A stretch of 64,000 bases of DNA from Ascarosepion bandense (taxonomy: Eukaryota; Mollusca; Cephalopoda; Sepiida; Sepiidae): the NCBI GenBank assembly GCA_037127315.1, contig JBBBDQ010001454.1, positions 424,501 through 488,500 on the forward strand, in the 5' to 3' direction. The notes beneath the pieces were generated by a model. It had not been told where the DNA came from. It worked only from the letters and a program-made list of their open reading frames with translations, and did not search any database. The translations under genes were made by a program, and so were the position numbers. This document shows positions 53,113-64,000 of this stretch, piece after piece (position 1 is the first letter of the stretch; every line of letters begins with the position of its first letter).

Positions 53113-53584
53113 AACAATTCTGAATTCAGAACTTGTAGTGGGTTGTTTGGGGACCTTGTGGGATATTGTGCCACAGTTCTCTATATTTGGCTCTTCCAAA
53201 TTGGTTCTACACAAGCATTACTTACTAAAATCAAGTGATATGTGTCAGGTAGTCTGGCAGTTGGTTCTAAGAACTGAGCTGCTTGATCCTCATATGTCAA
53301 AAATGACAGGAGTGTTCAGTATAATATCATGATTTTCTCATCATTTAAGACATATGTGGACCTAATAATTCAGTTCTTAAAATTGAACAACCAAGGCACT
53401 TGCATGCATGATTTGATTATAGTAGCGAAGTACTGTGCAGAACCAGATACATTTTTTTGAAAGAACTGAATACAAGAAACTAGTTCACAGCATGGTACCA
53501 AGTCTTCAAACAACACTCTTTAGGTTTAGTTTCAGAGTTGTTCTTTTCAGCAATTGGTTATGAACTAAGGCTAAAGAGCTTGCT

Positions 53585-53745
53585 CTTATCTGCCATTTAA
53601 CCCATAGCTGGGGAGAGATTAGAAAGATTCATACTTTTTCTGAAAGTATTTGTGCGAAAGTGAATATAACTCGGACGGAATTTGAACTTGGTTCACTGAT
53701 TTTTCATTCTGAGCTGCTGAAATTACGCTATCTGTACATCACCAT
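53585..53745 (-). mobile_element. tRNA-derived SINE, subfamily S, truncated
   Basis: + strand words CCATTTAACCCATAGCTGGG, GTATTTGTGCGAAAGTGAAT, CGGAATTTGAACTTGGTTC and GTACATCACC complement the centre, B box and head. Confidence 0.7.
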
Positions 53746-53756
53746 GCAAACATAGG

Positions 53757-53827
53757 CATGCACACATATACACACACACAAACACACACTTGTGTGTGTA
53801 TATTTTGATGAGTTTGTGTGTATGTGA
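53757..53827. repeat. CA/TG inverted microsatellite
   Basis: CACACACAAACACACACTTG followed by TGTGTGTATAT and TTTGTGTGTATGTG can fold as a CA-TG hairpin. Confidence 0.7.
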
Positions 53828-54929
53828 AAAAATACATTTGTATTTTGTTGTAGTTTCCGAACAAGTACCAGTGACTTGTAAAATAAGGGTTTCCTTTTCT
53901 TTTACAAAGAAACTCTACCTCTTTATTAAATCTGTATATCAACTAACCAGCTTAAGCTCTTTTAGAAAGTATACTTTATTTATGATACAATGAGGCTAAT
54001 TACTAAAATAGGGAGCTGGCATTGTATCTGTTCATAAGAAAAAAGAACTGGGTGGGGGAGAGAAGAAAAGAAAACAAGTACTAAACTTACTCAAGTTATT
54101 TTTCTTTTGGAAGATGTCAGTGTTTTTTTTTGTATTTTATAGTAGCTGCTTAGTATTTGTGAAGCTTATGACTGTTTTAGTGTAGAAATGTACTTACTGT
54201 AGTAAAGTAATTGAGTAATACATTTTGGAATTTGACCAATTCTTCTCTGTTATTTGTATACTTTTCTCTTATCATTTCGCCTAATGAGCTATCAACTTTT
54301 TGATATTTTGTATTTTAGCCAACTTACTAGCAATTTGCAAATTTTTCGATTTTGCTCTAATATATATATATAAATATATATATATATAATTTTTTTTTTT
54401 AACTTTAACTTTTTTCTAAATATTAAATTGGAAATTGCATCTTCTCCTAAGTGCAAAAATACAATTTGTATTTTAGATCTTGTACAAGGAAGTTAGATTA
54501 TTTTCTGAACTTAATTTGTTTCTTCTTAGGTACTGAAGCTTGTGTGAAGATCATGATTAGGAAGATATTTAATTCTTATTTTGTGGATGATAATTAATTG
54601 ATCAAGGGAAAATTGGTTTTATGCCATTCAGAAAGTTAAGTATGAAATAGAATTTAGGCCCTCAGTACAAGAAAGTACTTTCAGCCATGTATGCGAAATT
54701 AAGCATGACAATGTATTTCCTAAACATTCCTTTATCTGGAAAGCAACTTAACTGTATTATCAGGTACTCACTACCAGGCTTAAATTTGATGTCAAATACA
54801 CTCCTGCCTGACTGTGCAGGCTCATGCAAAATGTTGGTGTTTAAGGTATCTTCTGCCTCATACTGGTAGTATTTTTTTGTTTTTTATACTATTAATATTT
54901 TTGTCTACTCATTGTGGTTGTTATTTAAG
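53828..54929. other. unassigned AT-rich DNA
   Basis: (TA)n at 54358-54387. No element recognised. Confidence 0.5.
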
Positions 54930-55130
54930 CAGTCAGTCAGTTAAGTCACACATGATACATGCTTGTGTAATCATGTCTTGAAAGAGACATGGCTGACCGA
55001 GCAGAATTTTTCTCGCAGTAGGTTGCCATTACTTTCTGTAGTCGACTGGTTGCCAATCAAGATATAGAACCTAATCTGTCCCACTATTTAACTCATAGCT
55101 AGAGGGAGAAACAACAGATTAATACCTTTG
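54930..55130 (-). mobile_element. SINE subfamily S, 3' part (split by LINE)
   Basis: Minus strand: + words CAGTCAGTCAGTTAAGT, CATGTCTTGAAAGAGACATG, GCAGTAGGTTGCCATTAC, TGGTTGCCAATCAAGATATA, AGATTAATACCTTTG. The sequence stops at 55130 within AATACCTTT and resumes at 55735. Confidence 0.8.
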
Positions 55131-55735
55131 CTATTCATCTCAGGCTTCTTGACAAAATACAGCAAAAAATCTGTAATGTCAAAAATCTGTAATCCCAAAC
55201 TGGTAGCTCAACTCCAGTCACTTTCTCACTGACGTAATGTGGCTTCTCAGTGTCTCTTTTACAAATACTTTCATGGTTTCTTCTCCAATGAGCTTAGCTC
55301 CCTGGTGCCCCCTCTGCATGAATTTAGTTGAGCTACTAGACTAGCGGCTAGGTCTCACCCCTTTTACTGTGAAACCAGTCAAATGTAACCACAACTTCTA
55401 CTCTAGCAGCTTCTTTGCTTGCACTTCCCGCCTGTGGAATTCCCTTCTGTATACTTGCTTCCCTGACAACTAGAATCTCCTAGAATTTAAATGCAAAGTC
55501 ATCTCTAATCTTCATCACTTGCATTCTTTCTCTGACAACCCTTGTATCATGTTCTTCTTCCTTTCACTCTACTCTCTTGCAGCCCTCTTCACAACTGTAT
55601 TTTCATCCTTTTCTTACTCATTCTCTGACACTCCTGTAACTGGTCCCTTTTTCTCATCACTCACCTCTTCTGTAACCCCCTGTGCACCAGTGGCAGTTCT
55701 GCCTTGCTTGGGATGAAATAATTATTAAAAAAAGA
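55131..55735 (+). mobile_element. J-family LINE tail inserted into a SINE
   Basis: + strand starts within LRLLDKIQQKICNV (55136 onward). It continues TPVTFSLT, SxxTSGxVSPLLL, LLALPACGIPFCILAS, SxNLNAKSS-like and the 3' UTR, ending CACCAGTGGCAGTTCTGCC, TTGCTTGGGATGAAATAATT and an A-rich tail. It interrupts one SINE at AATACCTTT/AAGGGTATTT, which dates it after that SINE. Target duplication is not obvious. Confidence 0.85.
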
Positions 55736-55838
55736 AAGGGTATTTTTGTATAAGTGAATTTATGAATTCAACTGGAATTCGAACTAGGCTCTCTGATTTT
55801 TTGTTCTAAGCCAATATTCACAGAGCCACGGCACACAT
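55735..55838 (-). mobile_element. SINE subfamily S, 5' part (split by LINE)
   Basis: AAGGGTATTTTTGTATAAGT, GAATTCAACTGGAATTCGAA, CTAGGCTCTCTGATTTTTTG and ACGGCACAC complete the SINE begun at 54930 when compared with the uninterrupted copy at 60591. Confidence 0.8.
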
Positions 55839-55903
55839 CCTTTTAACTAGTAACAATGTATAATGATTACCTTTATGATATGTCAGATTATTCATTTTTA
55901 CTC

Positions 55904-55943
<40 letters not shown>

Positions 55944-56462
55944 TTTTTGTTTTTTTTGTTTTTTTTTCATGAAAATTCATTAGTGAGTTGATGTGCACCA
56001 TTAGACATATTTCAAACCTTTTCTCTTACTTGGAGGAGTATAATGTCAGTATTTTGTTGAGCAAAGGTTGCACTACACTCCAGTGGTGCTAGGTTTGTGT
56101 TATACATGTATAAAATTTTTTTTGATTCAAAATGCCACACATCTTTTTCATTGTAAGTGTTTGTATGTTAAAGTAGATGCTTTTAAATTCCTTTAAAGAA
56201 AATTTAATGGTTTATCTCAAATAAATCAAAAGTTATGGCATTTTGAAAGTCAAAAAACTTTAAGCATGACTTTCTCATTTTTATTTTGTGGTGGAAAGTA
56301 CCTTCTAATTCCAAATACCTCCTCAATTTATTTTTCAACTGAAATATTGGGTCCAGTTTCTAAATTACAGAAAATAAAAGAAAAATTAATTATAACCCTA
56401 GACTAAGAAATTTCTTTCTAATATTCTTAGCAAAGTGACAACTGTTGATAGTTTTAGAAGTT
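55839..56462. other. unassigned DNA with (TA)n
   Basis: (TA)n at 55908-55937 followed by T-runs. No element recognised. Confidence 0.55.
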
Positions 56463-56645
56463 CACTATTTGCATGATGGGATGTAGGCATTTTCTGGAAG
56501 TGTTCAGCATGGAAAATGGGACTGGCGTGTCAAGTTCAAATTCTAGCTGAGTCTGTTTCAGTAGCTTTCATACAAATATCTTTGGAATGGTATAAATCCA
56601 CTTCTTTTCTCCCCAATCAGGTGATTCCTTGGTATAGCGATTAAC
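56463..56645 (+). mobile_element. tRNA-derived SINE, truncated (centre only)
   Basis: Degenerate head, then GTCAAGTTCAAATTCTAGCT (B-box region), CTTTCATACAAATATCTTTG and GGAATGGTATAAATCCACTT, CCCCAATCAGG. Subfamily cannot be set because the tail is missing. Confidence 0.6.
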
Positions 56646-56994
56646 TATATTTAGAAGTAAGGCCTATGCTCAGAAAATTGGATGTTTTAAGGAGTGTGGA
56701 ACAAACTCTTAATTGCAGTTATTCCTAGGTCCTGCATGGTAGAACCTGTTAGGGTCCTACCTATAGGCAAAGAGTGAAATCCCCAAACAAAAACAAAACT
56801 CTATAGAAGTATAGAAATACATTTTTATAAAAAAAAAAAATAAATTACAATACAAAATAGCAAAACAACCAGCAGTATATTTTATCTGTAGTTGAAGGCA
56901 TACAATTACGTTCAAATTTAGATTTTGGCATTAAATAATCTATACAAGTACCACTAAAGAAAATCAACCAAACTAACCCACTATAGCCGGAGTT
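56646..56994. other. unassigned DNA
   Basis: 56870-56960 shares TTAGATTTTGGCATTAAATAA and nearby words with 7960 and 41180; class unknown. Confidence 0.45.
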
Positions 56995-57060
56995 TTATAG
57001 CAAAGTAGAATGAGCTCTATAGCCTTGGTTGGCAATGAATTTAAGAGAAGGAAACTAGCT
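56995..57060 (+). mobile_element. SINE subfamily S fragment
   Basis: GAGCTCTATAGCCTTGGTTG, then GCAATGAATTTAAGAGAAGG, matches the S body. Confidence 0.5.
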
Positions 57061-57064
57061 TGTG

Positions 57065-57210
57065 AAGAAACTTGTTATTTATCTGAGCAGTATTGTTTCA
57101 GTCATGCCAGCTTTGAAGTTTTATGAGGGCATTATTGTAATTTCTTCACTCTTTGGAGTCATTTGTCATCTGAGTTTTCAAGTTTCTCCACATTAATTCT
57201 AATAACACTT
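57065..57210. repeat. repeat E, copy 3
   Basis: GTCATGCCAGCTTTGAAGTT, TGAGGGCATTATTGTAATTT and CTCCACATTAATTCTAATAA. Related to 43546 and to the arm of the palindrome at 34727. Confidence 0.6.
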
Positions 57211-57377
57211 TATCCTTACTTTAATGTTGAGCACTTTATGATGAAAAAAAATCTACTTACCTAAAATACCTTTCTACAAGTAAACTACTGAAAAAAAAAA
57301 GAACATCAATTTTGTCACTAAAAACCATTACAATTTAGCACTTATATATATAATATAATTTATTTTTGTATATAAGT

Positions 57378-57715
57378 ATTTAATCATTTCACTCTTTGAC
57401 AATAAAACCACTAAGATGCAAGGGGTTACTGTGTGTGAAAAAATATGAAGGAAAGAAAACATTATTAAGGAGAAAAAACAGTAGAAGAAAATGAATTAAG
57501 AAGATAGCAATTGATGTTACATTTAAATTTTTGAAGATCAGAGTTGACTGGAAAGCAAGAGGCCAAAAGAGAGCTTCACAAGCAAGAAGTGTGAAAGGAA
57601 AAACTGTTAGCATAGAACTTAGTTGCATCTAGCCAATTCAACTGTAAAAGGATGAGACCTAGCTGCCAATCTAGTACTGCACTTAAATTTGTAAAGTCTA
57701 GAATACCAAAGAAGA
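57378..57715 (-). mobile_element. J-family LINE tail, old copy
   Basis: 3' end complement AATCATTTCACTCTTTGAC at 57382. Inside, CATTTAAATTTTTGAAGATC, GAAAGCAAGAGGCCAAAAGA, and GTAAAAGGATGAGACCTAGC encode RLAARSHPFTVELARCN (minus, near 57640) and FKNLNVTSIAI. Same order as other copies. Confidence 0.75.
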
Positions 57716-59365
57716 AACTTTATCAGGGCGATTACCTTGAAAGATATATGTATATAAAATATGAAATTTTTATCACAGACAAACTCTATTGCAGTTTTTT
57801 TATGTTCAGTGAAGATTTTGGGTAGCAAACTTTGTTTCCTGCATATATGTAATGGGTCAGATATGGAGGTTGGGGTAATTATAAGTAGGTCCTTGGCAGT
57901 TGTAGATGAGATTTAAGCCCATGTAAAATTAAGTATTTCAAATTACTTATTTTCATTAAAGGGACTGTGGCTAAAAGGGTTTTCTAGTCCTAACAGTACA
58001 TTTATCAACTTGTAAAATATACAATGCATAGAAGAAAGTCTGCCCACAGTTCTTGCATTTCTGAATCAAGTGTTACTGCTACTTGTTCATATTTTTTGCT
58101 ATCATTCATTTTCATCACTGTCAAAATTCTAGTTAAAAAAATAAGAAAAAACATTCTTGACTTTTGCCATTAAAAAAAAAAAACAATCTAAATGTTGATT
58201 ATTTTAAATGCTATTGCCTATTGGTTGAGTTGAAAGCCAACAGGAAAAGTTCATTTTGATTTTTAACAAGAGAATGCCAGTTGCTCATGAGTATAAATGT
58301 TCATTTTATATGCCACCCATAATTGCACCATCAATCAATAGTTATTTTATGCAAGCATTTACTAAACTTACATTTTGTATGAAATCTGTCTGACTTTTAT
58401 TGGCATCTTTGCTTTGCTAGATTCCAAGAAACTTGTGAAATGTTAGATGTTATTGTTTCCTGTTCTTTATTAGCGGTTTTATACGAATTCACTGTAATTT
58501 TAAATCTCATTTAGCTTTCTTTAGTAAAGAAATAAGTTTAAACAAGTCTTAAAGTCAAACGAGTGATGACATTTTTGAATTTTTTACGTTTTTATTACAC
58601 ATAATCAATATGAAATTTATTTTTGTTTTAATTAAGAAGTTTATATTACTAACGTTAAAAACTATAACAACAAAGAAACCTTCTTTCTGATTTATATCAT
58701 TATTTCCAGATTGTAAGTCTGAAGAAATTATACTTTGATTGCAGGATTAAATTTTTATAATGTGTGCTGTCTGAAAATACAAATTTCAAGGAGAAAAAAA
58801 TGACAGAAGATTCTAAAATTTTTGGAATGTTTTACATTAAGAATATTTTCTGACTTTTGCTTCTGTTGCAGGAATAAGCATATTTAAGAGGTGCTCCTTT
58901 TTCTTTTTTCATAAAGCATTTCTTTGACTTTTTATAATAAAATTTATTTCCATCATTTAAAAGATTGGAAACATTTTTTTCTTTTCCTAATTTGAATTTT
59001 AAATTTTCTTCAGTGTTGCACCAGTTCTGAAGCCTCCAAACATTAACAACCACCGGTAAATTTTCATGTTTTGTTTATATGTATGTTGTAACTTATTTTT
59101 CCAATTTTTTTTTGTAGTTTTCACTGCATTGTTATTTTATTTTGCAGTAATTCTTCTGCTAAATTATTTGTTTCTTTTGTCTGTGGTTTCTTTTTTACTA
59201 AGCTTTTATGACCGACTTCACTACTTACACTTTTGTAGACTTTATTATAATTTTGCATGTTTATCATCTTGTAGATTGCATGTTTTTTTTTTATCTTTTG
59301 CATTTCTTAAGTGTTTGAAATGAAAATACTATTTTTACATTTCATCTCTTTGACTTTTTCTTTCT
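57716..59365. other. unassigned AT-rich DNA, 1.6 kb
   Basis: No element or coding region recognised. Confidence 0.55.
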
Positions 59366-59665
59366 TTAATCATTTCACCCCAAGCAAGGCAATAAGGCTC
59401 CTAAGATTCAAGGGATTACTGAGTGTGAGAGAAGATGAGAAAGAAAACACATTATTAAGGAGAGAGAACAATAAAAAAACAAAAATTAAGACAGACGATA
59501 GCAGTTTACATTGAATTTTTGGAGATCAAAGTTAACTGGAAAGCAAAAAAGAGGAAGAGATCTCTACAAGTAAGAAGTGTGAGAGAAGAAATCATACAGT
59601 TACTGGGAGTGAAAGATCATGAGAAAACTAATTAGGAGAAAGGGAGATCAAAGAATAGAATTAAA
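59366..59665 (-). mobile_element. J-family LINE 3' UTR and tail fragment
   Basis: 3' end complement TTTAATCATTTCACCCCAAG, then CAAGGCAATAAGGCTCCTAA, GATTCAAGGGATTACTGAGT; inner TGGAGATCAAAGTTAACTGG and GTAAGAAGTGTGAGAGAAGA follow the family order. Confidence 0.75.
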
Positions 59666-60584
59666 AAAAGTGTTGCATTAAAATATTTCTTTAAAAAATC
59701 TGTGTCTTAATTGATTAATCACTGAAATGTACTACATTTTACAAGTCGGTTAAAATGTGTTGAAAAATCTTTGTAGAACATTCACATAGTTAACTTTCAA
59801 CAGGTTTTAGCATTAATTTTAAAGTTTTGTAGCCTGACACATTCAACTTCTTTAGTGTTCTAGACTGATTTTTTTTTCTCGCTTGAGTTTACATATTCTA
59901 AATTTCTGAGATAAGCCTTCATTATGGATATTTCAGGTTTTATTTTTAACACAGCATTTTACTCTGTGCCAGGATTTATGATTTTAGATTTTACTCAAGA
60001 GGGTATCAAAGTAAGATATTGTTTCATAGAGTGACTGTTGCAGCCTTAAGAGGATTTTATGAAAAGTAAGTAGCATACTGAATTCAATCTGTAGGGGAAA
60101 ACAATTGGGGTAAAAAATTACAGAAACAATGAATAAAACAAAGAGACTATTTGAAAGTCTACTGAAAGTTATCAAATGTAGTACGAGAGCCACAGAATTG
60201 GCCAGAAGAAAGAAACGACAAAAGGAAGCTGAATAGAACGACCAGTCTATAACTGGTTTGTTGTCAAGCAGAAGTTTTATATCAATATTGAATTGTTTTG
60301 GGAATTTGGGTTGTAAAAGAAATAAGAATATAGAAATGTCTTTCAAAAAATTATATGAAATTCTAAGTAATTATTATAGATGACAAGTATCATTTATTAA
60401 GAAAACCAGCAATAATGTTTTAAATCTTTTAATTAATATCAAACTTTAAAAAGGATGTTATCTTTATGATAATGTATAAACATTCATTAAAATATTCTAG
60501 GGCAATCACTTGAATTAAACTCTCTCACTTCTTCCCACCATCTTACAGAAAAAAAATTTCTGGATGAAAATGATGCAAACCAAA
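59666..60584. other. unassigned AT-rich DNA
   Basis: The 120-codon frame 59984-60346 (minus) has no recognised motif and AT-biased composition. Confidence 0.55.
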
Positions 60585-60590
60585 ATAAGA

Positions 60591-60899
60591 GTCAGTCAGT
60601 TAGTTAAGTGCCATATGTGATACACGCTTGAGCGATCATGTCTCGAAAGAGACATGACTGACTGGGCAGAAGATTATTCCGCAGTAGGTTGCCATTGCTT
60701 TCTGCGGTAGACTGGTTGCCGACCAAGGCTATAGAACCCAATCTGTCCTGCTATTTAACCCATAACTGGAAGGAAGAGACGGATTAATACCTTTCCCAAG
60801 GGTATTTGCGCGTAAGTGAATACAATGGATTCAACTGGAATTCGAACTCGGCTCCCCGGCTTCTCGTTCCGAGCCGATATCCACTGTACCACAGTGCAC
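60591..60899 (-). mobile_element. tRNA-derived SINE, subfamily S, full-length with target duplication
   Basis: Best-preserved S copy. Minus strand: GTGCACTGTGGTACAGTGGA head, GAGTTCGAATTCC B box, GCGCAAATACCCTTGGGAAA centre, TAGCCTTGGTCGGCAACCAG body, and GCACTTAACTAACTGAC end. Flanks ATAAGAG (60585-60591) and ATAAGAG (60900-60906) form a 7-bp direct repeat, supporting retroposition. It is the reference for the other S copies. Confidence 0.88.
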
Positions 60900-60906
60900 A
60901 TAAGAG

Positions 60907-61059
60907 TAAGCAACCAAATTCTGTACAACATCTATATTCTTGATCTTAAATTATGATGCTGTTTAAAGACTGAGTTGTATTTATATTAAGGAAAAATAAT
61001 CAGCTATTTGAAGATACTTTCAAGTTAGTTTGTGCATTTATACTACTATTTCACATGCC
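60907..61059. other. unassigned DNA
   Basis: Nothing recognised. Confidence 0.5.
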
Positions 61060-61450
61060 TCTGCATCCTTGTGGTTGATGGATTATCTTCCACCCTACAA
61101 TAACTTTCATCGCAGATGATACATTGCAAACCTCTTGCTATTCTGTTGCCATTTCTATGGAGAGTGTTCAGAGGAACTACATTCTTTAGTTCTACCAGTT
61201 CTAACTTTCACAGCTAAAACCCAACATGCTGCACACATTGTAGCAAACCACCCCCATTAACTTCATATTTCACTGATGTTTCACTCGAACATCTTCTTGC
61301 CTTGAACCACTGCTTCCCCGATCACTACAATCTTAACCTGTTCAAGTCTAAAATTAACCATTGTCTTCCCCATAAACAGTGACTCTTAATCTGTAACCCC
61401 TTACCTCGAGTTGCTCTTGGGCCTTGTACATGGTGTTAAAAAAAAACCCC
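61060..61450 (+). mobile_element. non-LTR retrotransposon RT C-terminal tail, second family
   Basis: + strand reads, across stops, LLPFLWRVFRGTTFFSSTSS, then SLEHLLALNHCFPDHYNLNL and FKSKINHCLPHK. CFPDHYNLNLFKSKIN parallels the J-family CFPDSYNLQVFKCRVN, but the 3' UTR (CTTACCTCGAGTTGCTCTTG, then GGGCCTTGTACATGG and an A-tail at 61438) is different. It is therefore a related but separate family. Confidence 0.65.
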
Positions 61451-61659
61451 AAAACTCCTCATTTCTGTCCATTCATATTGAATAAATTTCTTTTCACAGT
61501 TCAGCTTCAGTTGATATTATTTGTCAAAGGTAGTATCCATTTAGTAAGACTATATAATACTTTAATCTGTAGTAGAATTAGATTCAAAACTAACCAAAAA
61601 GTTTAGTATGTTGTGGTTATGCATAGTTTGTTTCATATATGTGAAACATGGGTAGTCCA

Positions 61660-61915
61660 TAGATAATGTACACCTGCTGATCCAATATCACTTAGTATGT
61701 TTTTGAAATATCTTGAACACCATGTCAAGACAGTTTCCAGTATGAATGTTTTCTCTCAAACATTCAATCCATTTATGACTTGGTGGAGAAAGTCAGGTGG
61801 GCAGGACATACCATTAGACTGCCAAATAATGAAATCCACAAGCAGATCTTCCAGTGTAGAAAGCACTCTGACTGAATCACCAGTACATATGCTTCAGGAC
61901 TTCTCTTAGATCTTT
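61660..61915 (+). mobile_element. endonuclease/RT LINE C-terminal fragment, third family
   Basis: + strand: MFLKYLEHHVKTVSSMNVFS (61697 onward), then with a frame change KVRWAGHTIRLPNNEIHKQI FQC. The RWAGHxxRLPxNxxxKQ box is common in the tails of several animal endonuclease/RT LINEs (RWVGHVVRMPDxRLPKQ-like). Fragment only. Confidence 0.65.
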
Positions 61916-62064
61916 TTGTGCTTTCCTGCAACTCTGAACCATATGTGTTGCAGAAATCTCAACAACAATACAACTAGAAAAGTAGAAGAGTAGAAAAGTT
62001 ATTAATAGAAAGAAAATGTAATATGCACTTATAATAAAACCATCTCACATGAGATGAGCACATG

Positions 62065-62360
62065 GCTAAGTGGTTAGAATCTTAATACTCCAACCTCGAG
62101 ACCATATTTTAAATCTTGCCATGTTCAATTTGTCAAGTAGTTGATTTCTTGATAATATGAAATGGTCACAGCCTTGCAGCACTGTTAGGAGTTATCTGAA
62201 AACCATATCACAGGTTAACCTCTGCTTTATGTGCAAAATTAGGTAAGCTGTTTGGAAAGCATTGATGGTTATACTAGTACAAAGTGCCTAGTCATTGTGG
62301 TGAAGAGTTTGAGCATGTGGTGGTGTTCATTTGCTGATCAAAAGTGATTGTGTTCTCTCT
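62065..62360 (+). mobile_element. tRNA-like SINE relic, family K, copy 2
   Basis: GAGCACATGGCTAAGTGGTT AGAA has a good A box (TGGCTAAGTGG). The B box is weak (CATATTTTAAATCTTGCC). The tail is undefined but contains GTTATCTGAAAACCATATCA. The head resembles the relic at 13645. Confidence 0.5.
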
Positions 62361-64000
62361 TCAGTAAATTGTAACTAAGGTTTGCTTGGCATAATTACAA
62401 CATAAACCACAGGTTGGTTCTGTGGTTGTTACAGAGATTAACTCACCAACTTAGCAGATGAGTGTACTTGAAAGCAAGTAGTCAGCCGTTACATTCTCAC
62501 ATGTTTCTCTTATCAGTAAAAGCTCCTTTCTGTTCAGATCAGCCTTTAGTAGTTCAAAGCAGACTGTTACTTTTCTTTCAAAGAGATCAGAAGTTATTTG
62601 ACTGTGGTCATAATCACTAATTTTACAGCAGCTCTGAGTAAAGATATAAAGTCATTTGATAACTAAAATTTCTTCAGAGTAAGACAGGGGTTTTTGCATT
62701 TCAAAGTCTAATTCTCCTAAGAATACTAAACAATTTTAAATGTACAGCTCATATATAAATCAGAATATAAATCAATCAAAAATTATACTTTTATCAACTT
62801 GTTTTCCCCAGGTTCTAATTTCTTTTTATGTTATATCTTTGCTTTTTCTATTCTTTTCCTTTTTCATCTTGGTTGGTATTTGTGTTTATTGAATCTTTTC
62901 TTTCATCTTTTGGTAAATACCAATGCAATATTTTCAAATGAACGCCTAGTAGTGATTGGTTTCATCCAAATTGTTAGTTTGTCTAAATTACTGTTAAGAG
63001 TCAATCTCACTTCGAATTGGAATTTCACTTTGATAGAATCACAAATTTGAGTAATACTGTTAAAATTGTTTATCTAAATCAGATTTATTTGGGTTATTCT
63101 AAACATCTCTATATAAAATATTCTTATTTTTGAAGTTATGAGATTATGAAGTTTGTATAGTTCTTAGTTATTGATAAATGATTTATCTAAGTTGTAGCAC
63201 TAAATTGTTTGTGACCAATTTAAACCTTGTGCATTTACTCTTCACTGATATAAATGCTAACAAATTATCATAATAGTTGTATATTTATTATTGTTGGTTT
63301 AATATAACATGAAGAAATGTTTAGAAAGTACCAGTCCATCAGTTCTTTTTTTAATTGCTTACTGATTCTTGTTACATTCTTGAATGCCTATGAGAAAAAG
63401 TTAAAATACTTTCTATACTTGTATTAATAACTGTAAGCATTGCAAAAAATATAAGTGAATACAGAAACATCACATGATAGAAGGAAACAGATCTTTCTAA
63501 TGTTTTTTATTTTCATCTTCAGTAGTTTTGAAATCTCAAAATTTGAACAAGCAATTGCTTTTGTGTGTAAATTTATAAGCTTCATGCTGGAGCATTGCAA
63601 GAACCCATTTCTGGTATAAAAAGAAACTTTGTCTTTGATATTCATTTTAATAATGAAACATTAAATTTTTTGCTTATCAAAACTGATCGGTCAAATATTC
63701 ACTTAAGAGATGAAACTTTTTCAATCTCCTTTTTTCTTCAGGATTGCAGAAAGATTTCATATTGCCTTTAAATGAAATATAATTTTGATTTTATTTTGAA
63801 AGATTTTACTTTTGCAGATAAACTTGCTTACCTGTATCATACTGCCATATTTGAATTGATATATAGTCATTTGCTTAGAGTTGACAATAGTTTCTTCTTT
63901 TAATTTGATCAAATCATTTAAGAATGGAAATATCTCTGAATAAGATAGTTTTTACTACTAATGTTAAATACTTGACTAACTCCATGAACAACCACGACTG
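62361..64000. other. unassigned AT-rich DNA
   Basis: No repeats, coding or RNA genes recognised to the end of the window. Confidence 0.55.

Noticed and set aside
59984..60346. 120-codon minus-strand frame as a host gene
   Set aside because: No recognisable domain and no exon signals; cannot be supported.

Overview
This window is non-coding, AT-rich animal DNA made up almost entirely of decayed transposable elements and (TA)n/(GA)n/(CA)n microsatellites. I found no host protein-coding gene, no intact rRNA or tRNA gene and no bacterial feature. Several tRNA-derived SINE families share a central block but differ in their tails. LINE, Penelope-like, mariner and Helitron relics are mixed with very long TA microsatellites. 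Together these suggest a lophotrochozoan, most likely a cephalopod mollusc (octopus-like). That assignment is inference from repeat style, not proof.

Layout. 0-6.3 kb: a 119-nt 5S rRNA-like sequence abutting a tRNA-type SINE, a SINE ending in (TA)n, a hAT-like non-autonomous element with a near-perfect 8-bp target duplication, a Penelope-like 3' module, a 1-kb higher-order GA/TA satellite, and a non-autonomous Helitron ending in a hairpin plus CTAG. 8-10.6 kb: an RTE-type LINE tail with an internal tandem duplication, then a SINE. 12-20.2 kb: three minus-strand copies of one non-LTR retrotransposon family (J), one of them nested in an element with 155-bp inverted arms, plus a Tc1-like relic and a second Helitron. 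20-24.4 kb: a Penelope-like relic with a GIY-YIG remnant, a foldback copy, a SINE and a Helitron helicase relic. 26-31.7 kb: MITE, dispersed repeats, SINEs, a mariner N-terminus, an RTE tail and a foldback. 33.9-47.8 kb: further J-family tails, palindromic elements, a mariner-like element with about 120-bp inverted ends, a mariner with a readable C-terminus and an internal minisatellite, two RTE tails and SINEs. 48-64 kb: a second Penelope GIY-YIG relic, more J tails (one inserted inside a SINE), a full-length SINE with target duplication, and two other LINE C-termini.

Nothing here forms an operon or pathway. The sequence records successive insertions: autonomous families (J LINE, RTE-type LINE, Penelope, mariner/Tc1, Helitron) and the short non-autonomous elements that accompany them. 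The most notable items are the 5S-tRNA junction at 830-1180, the Penelope-like modules that share a CTGA-hairpin-GAAA architecture, the SINEs whose 3' ends run directly into (TA)n, and the paired Helitron non-autonomous copies beside a helicase relic. All assignments come from reading the sequence; no database search was run.
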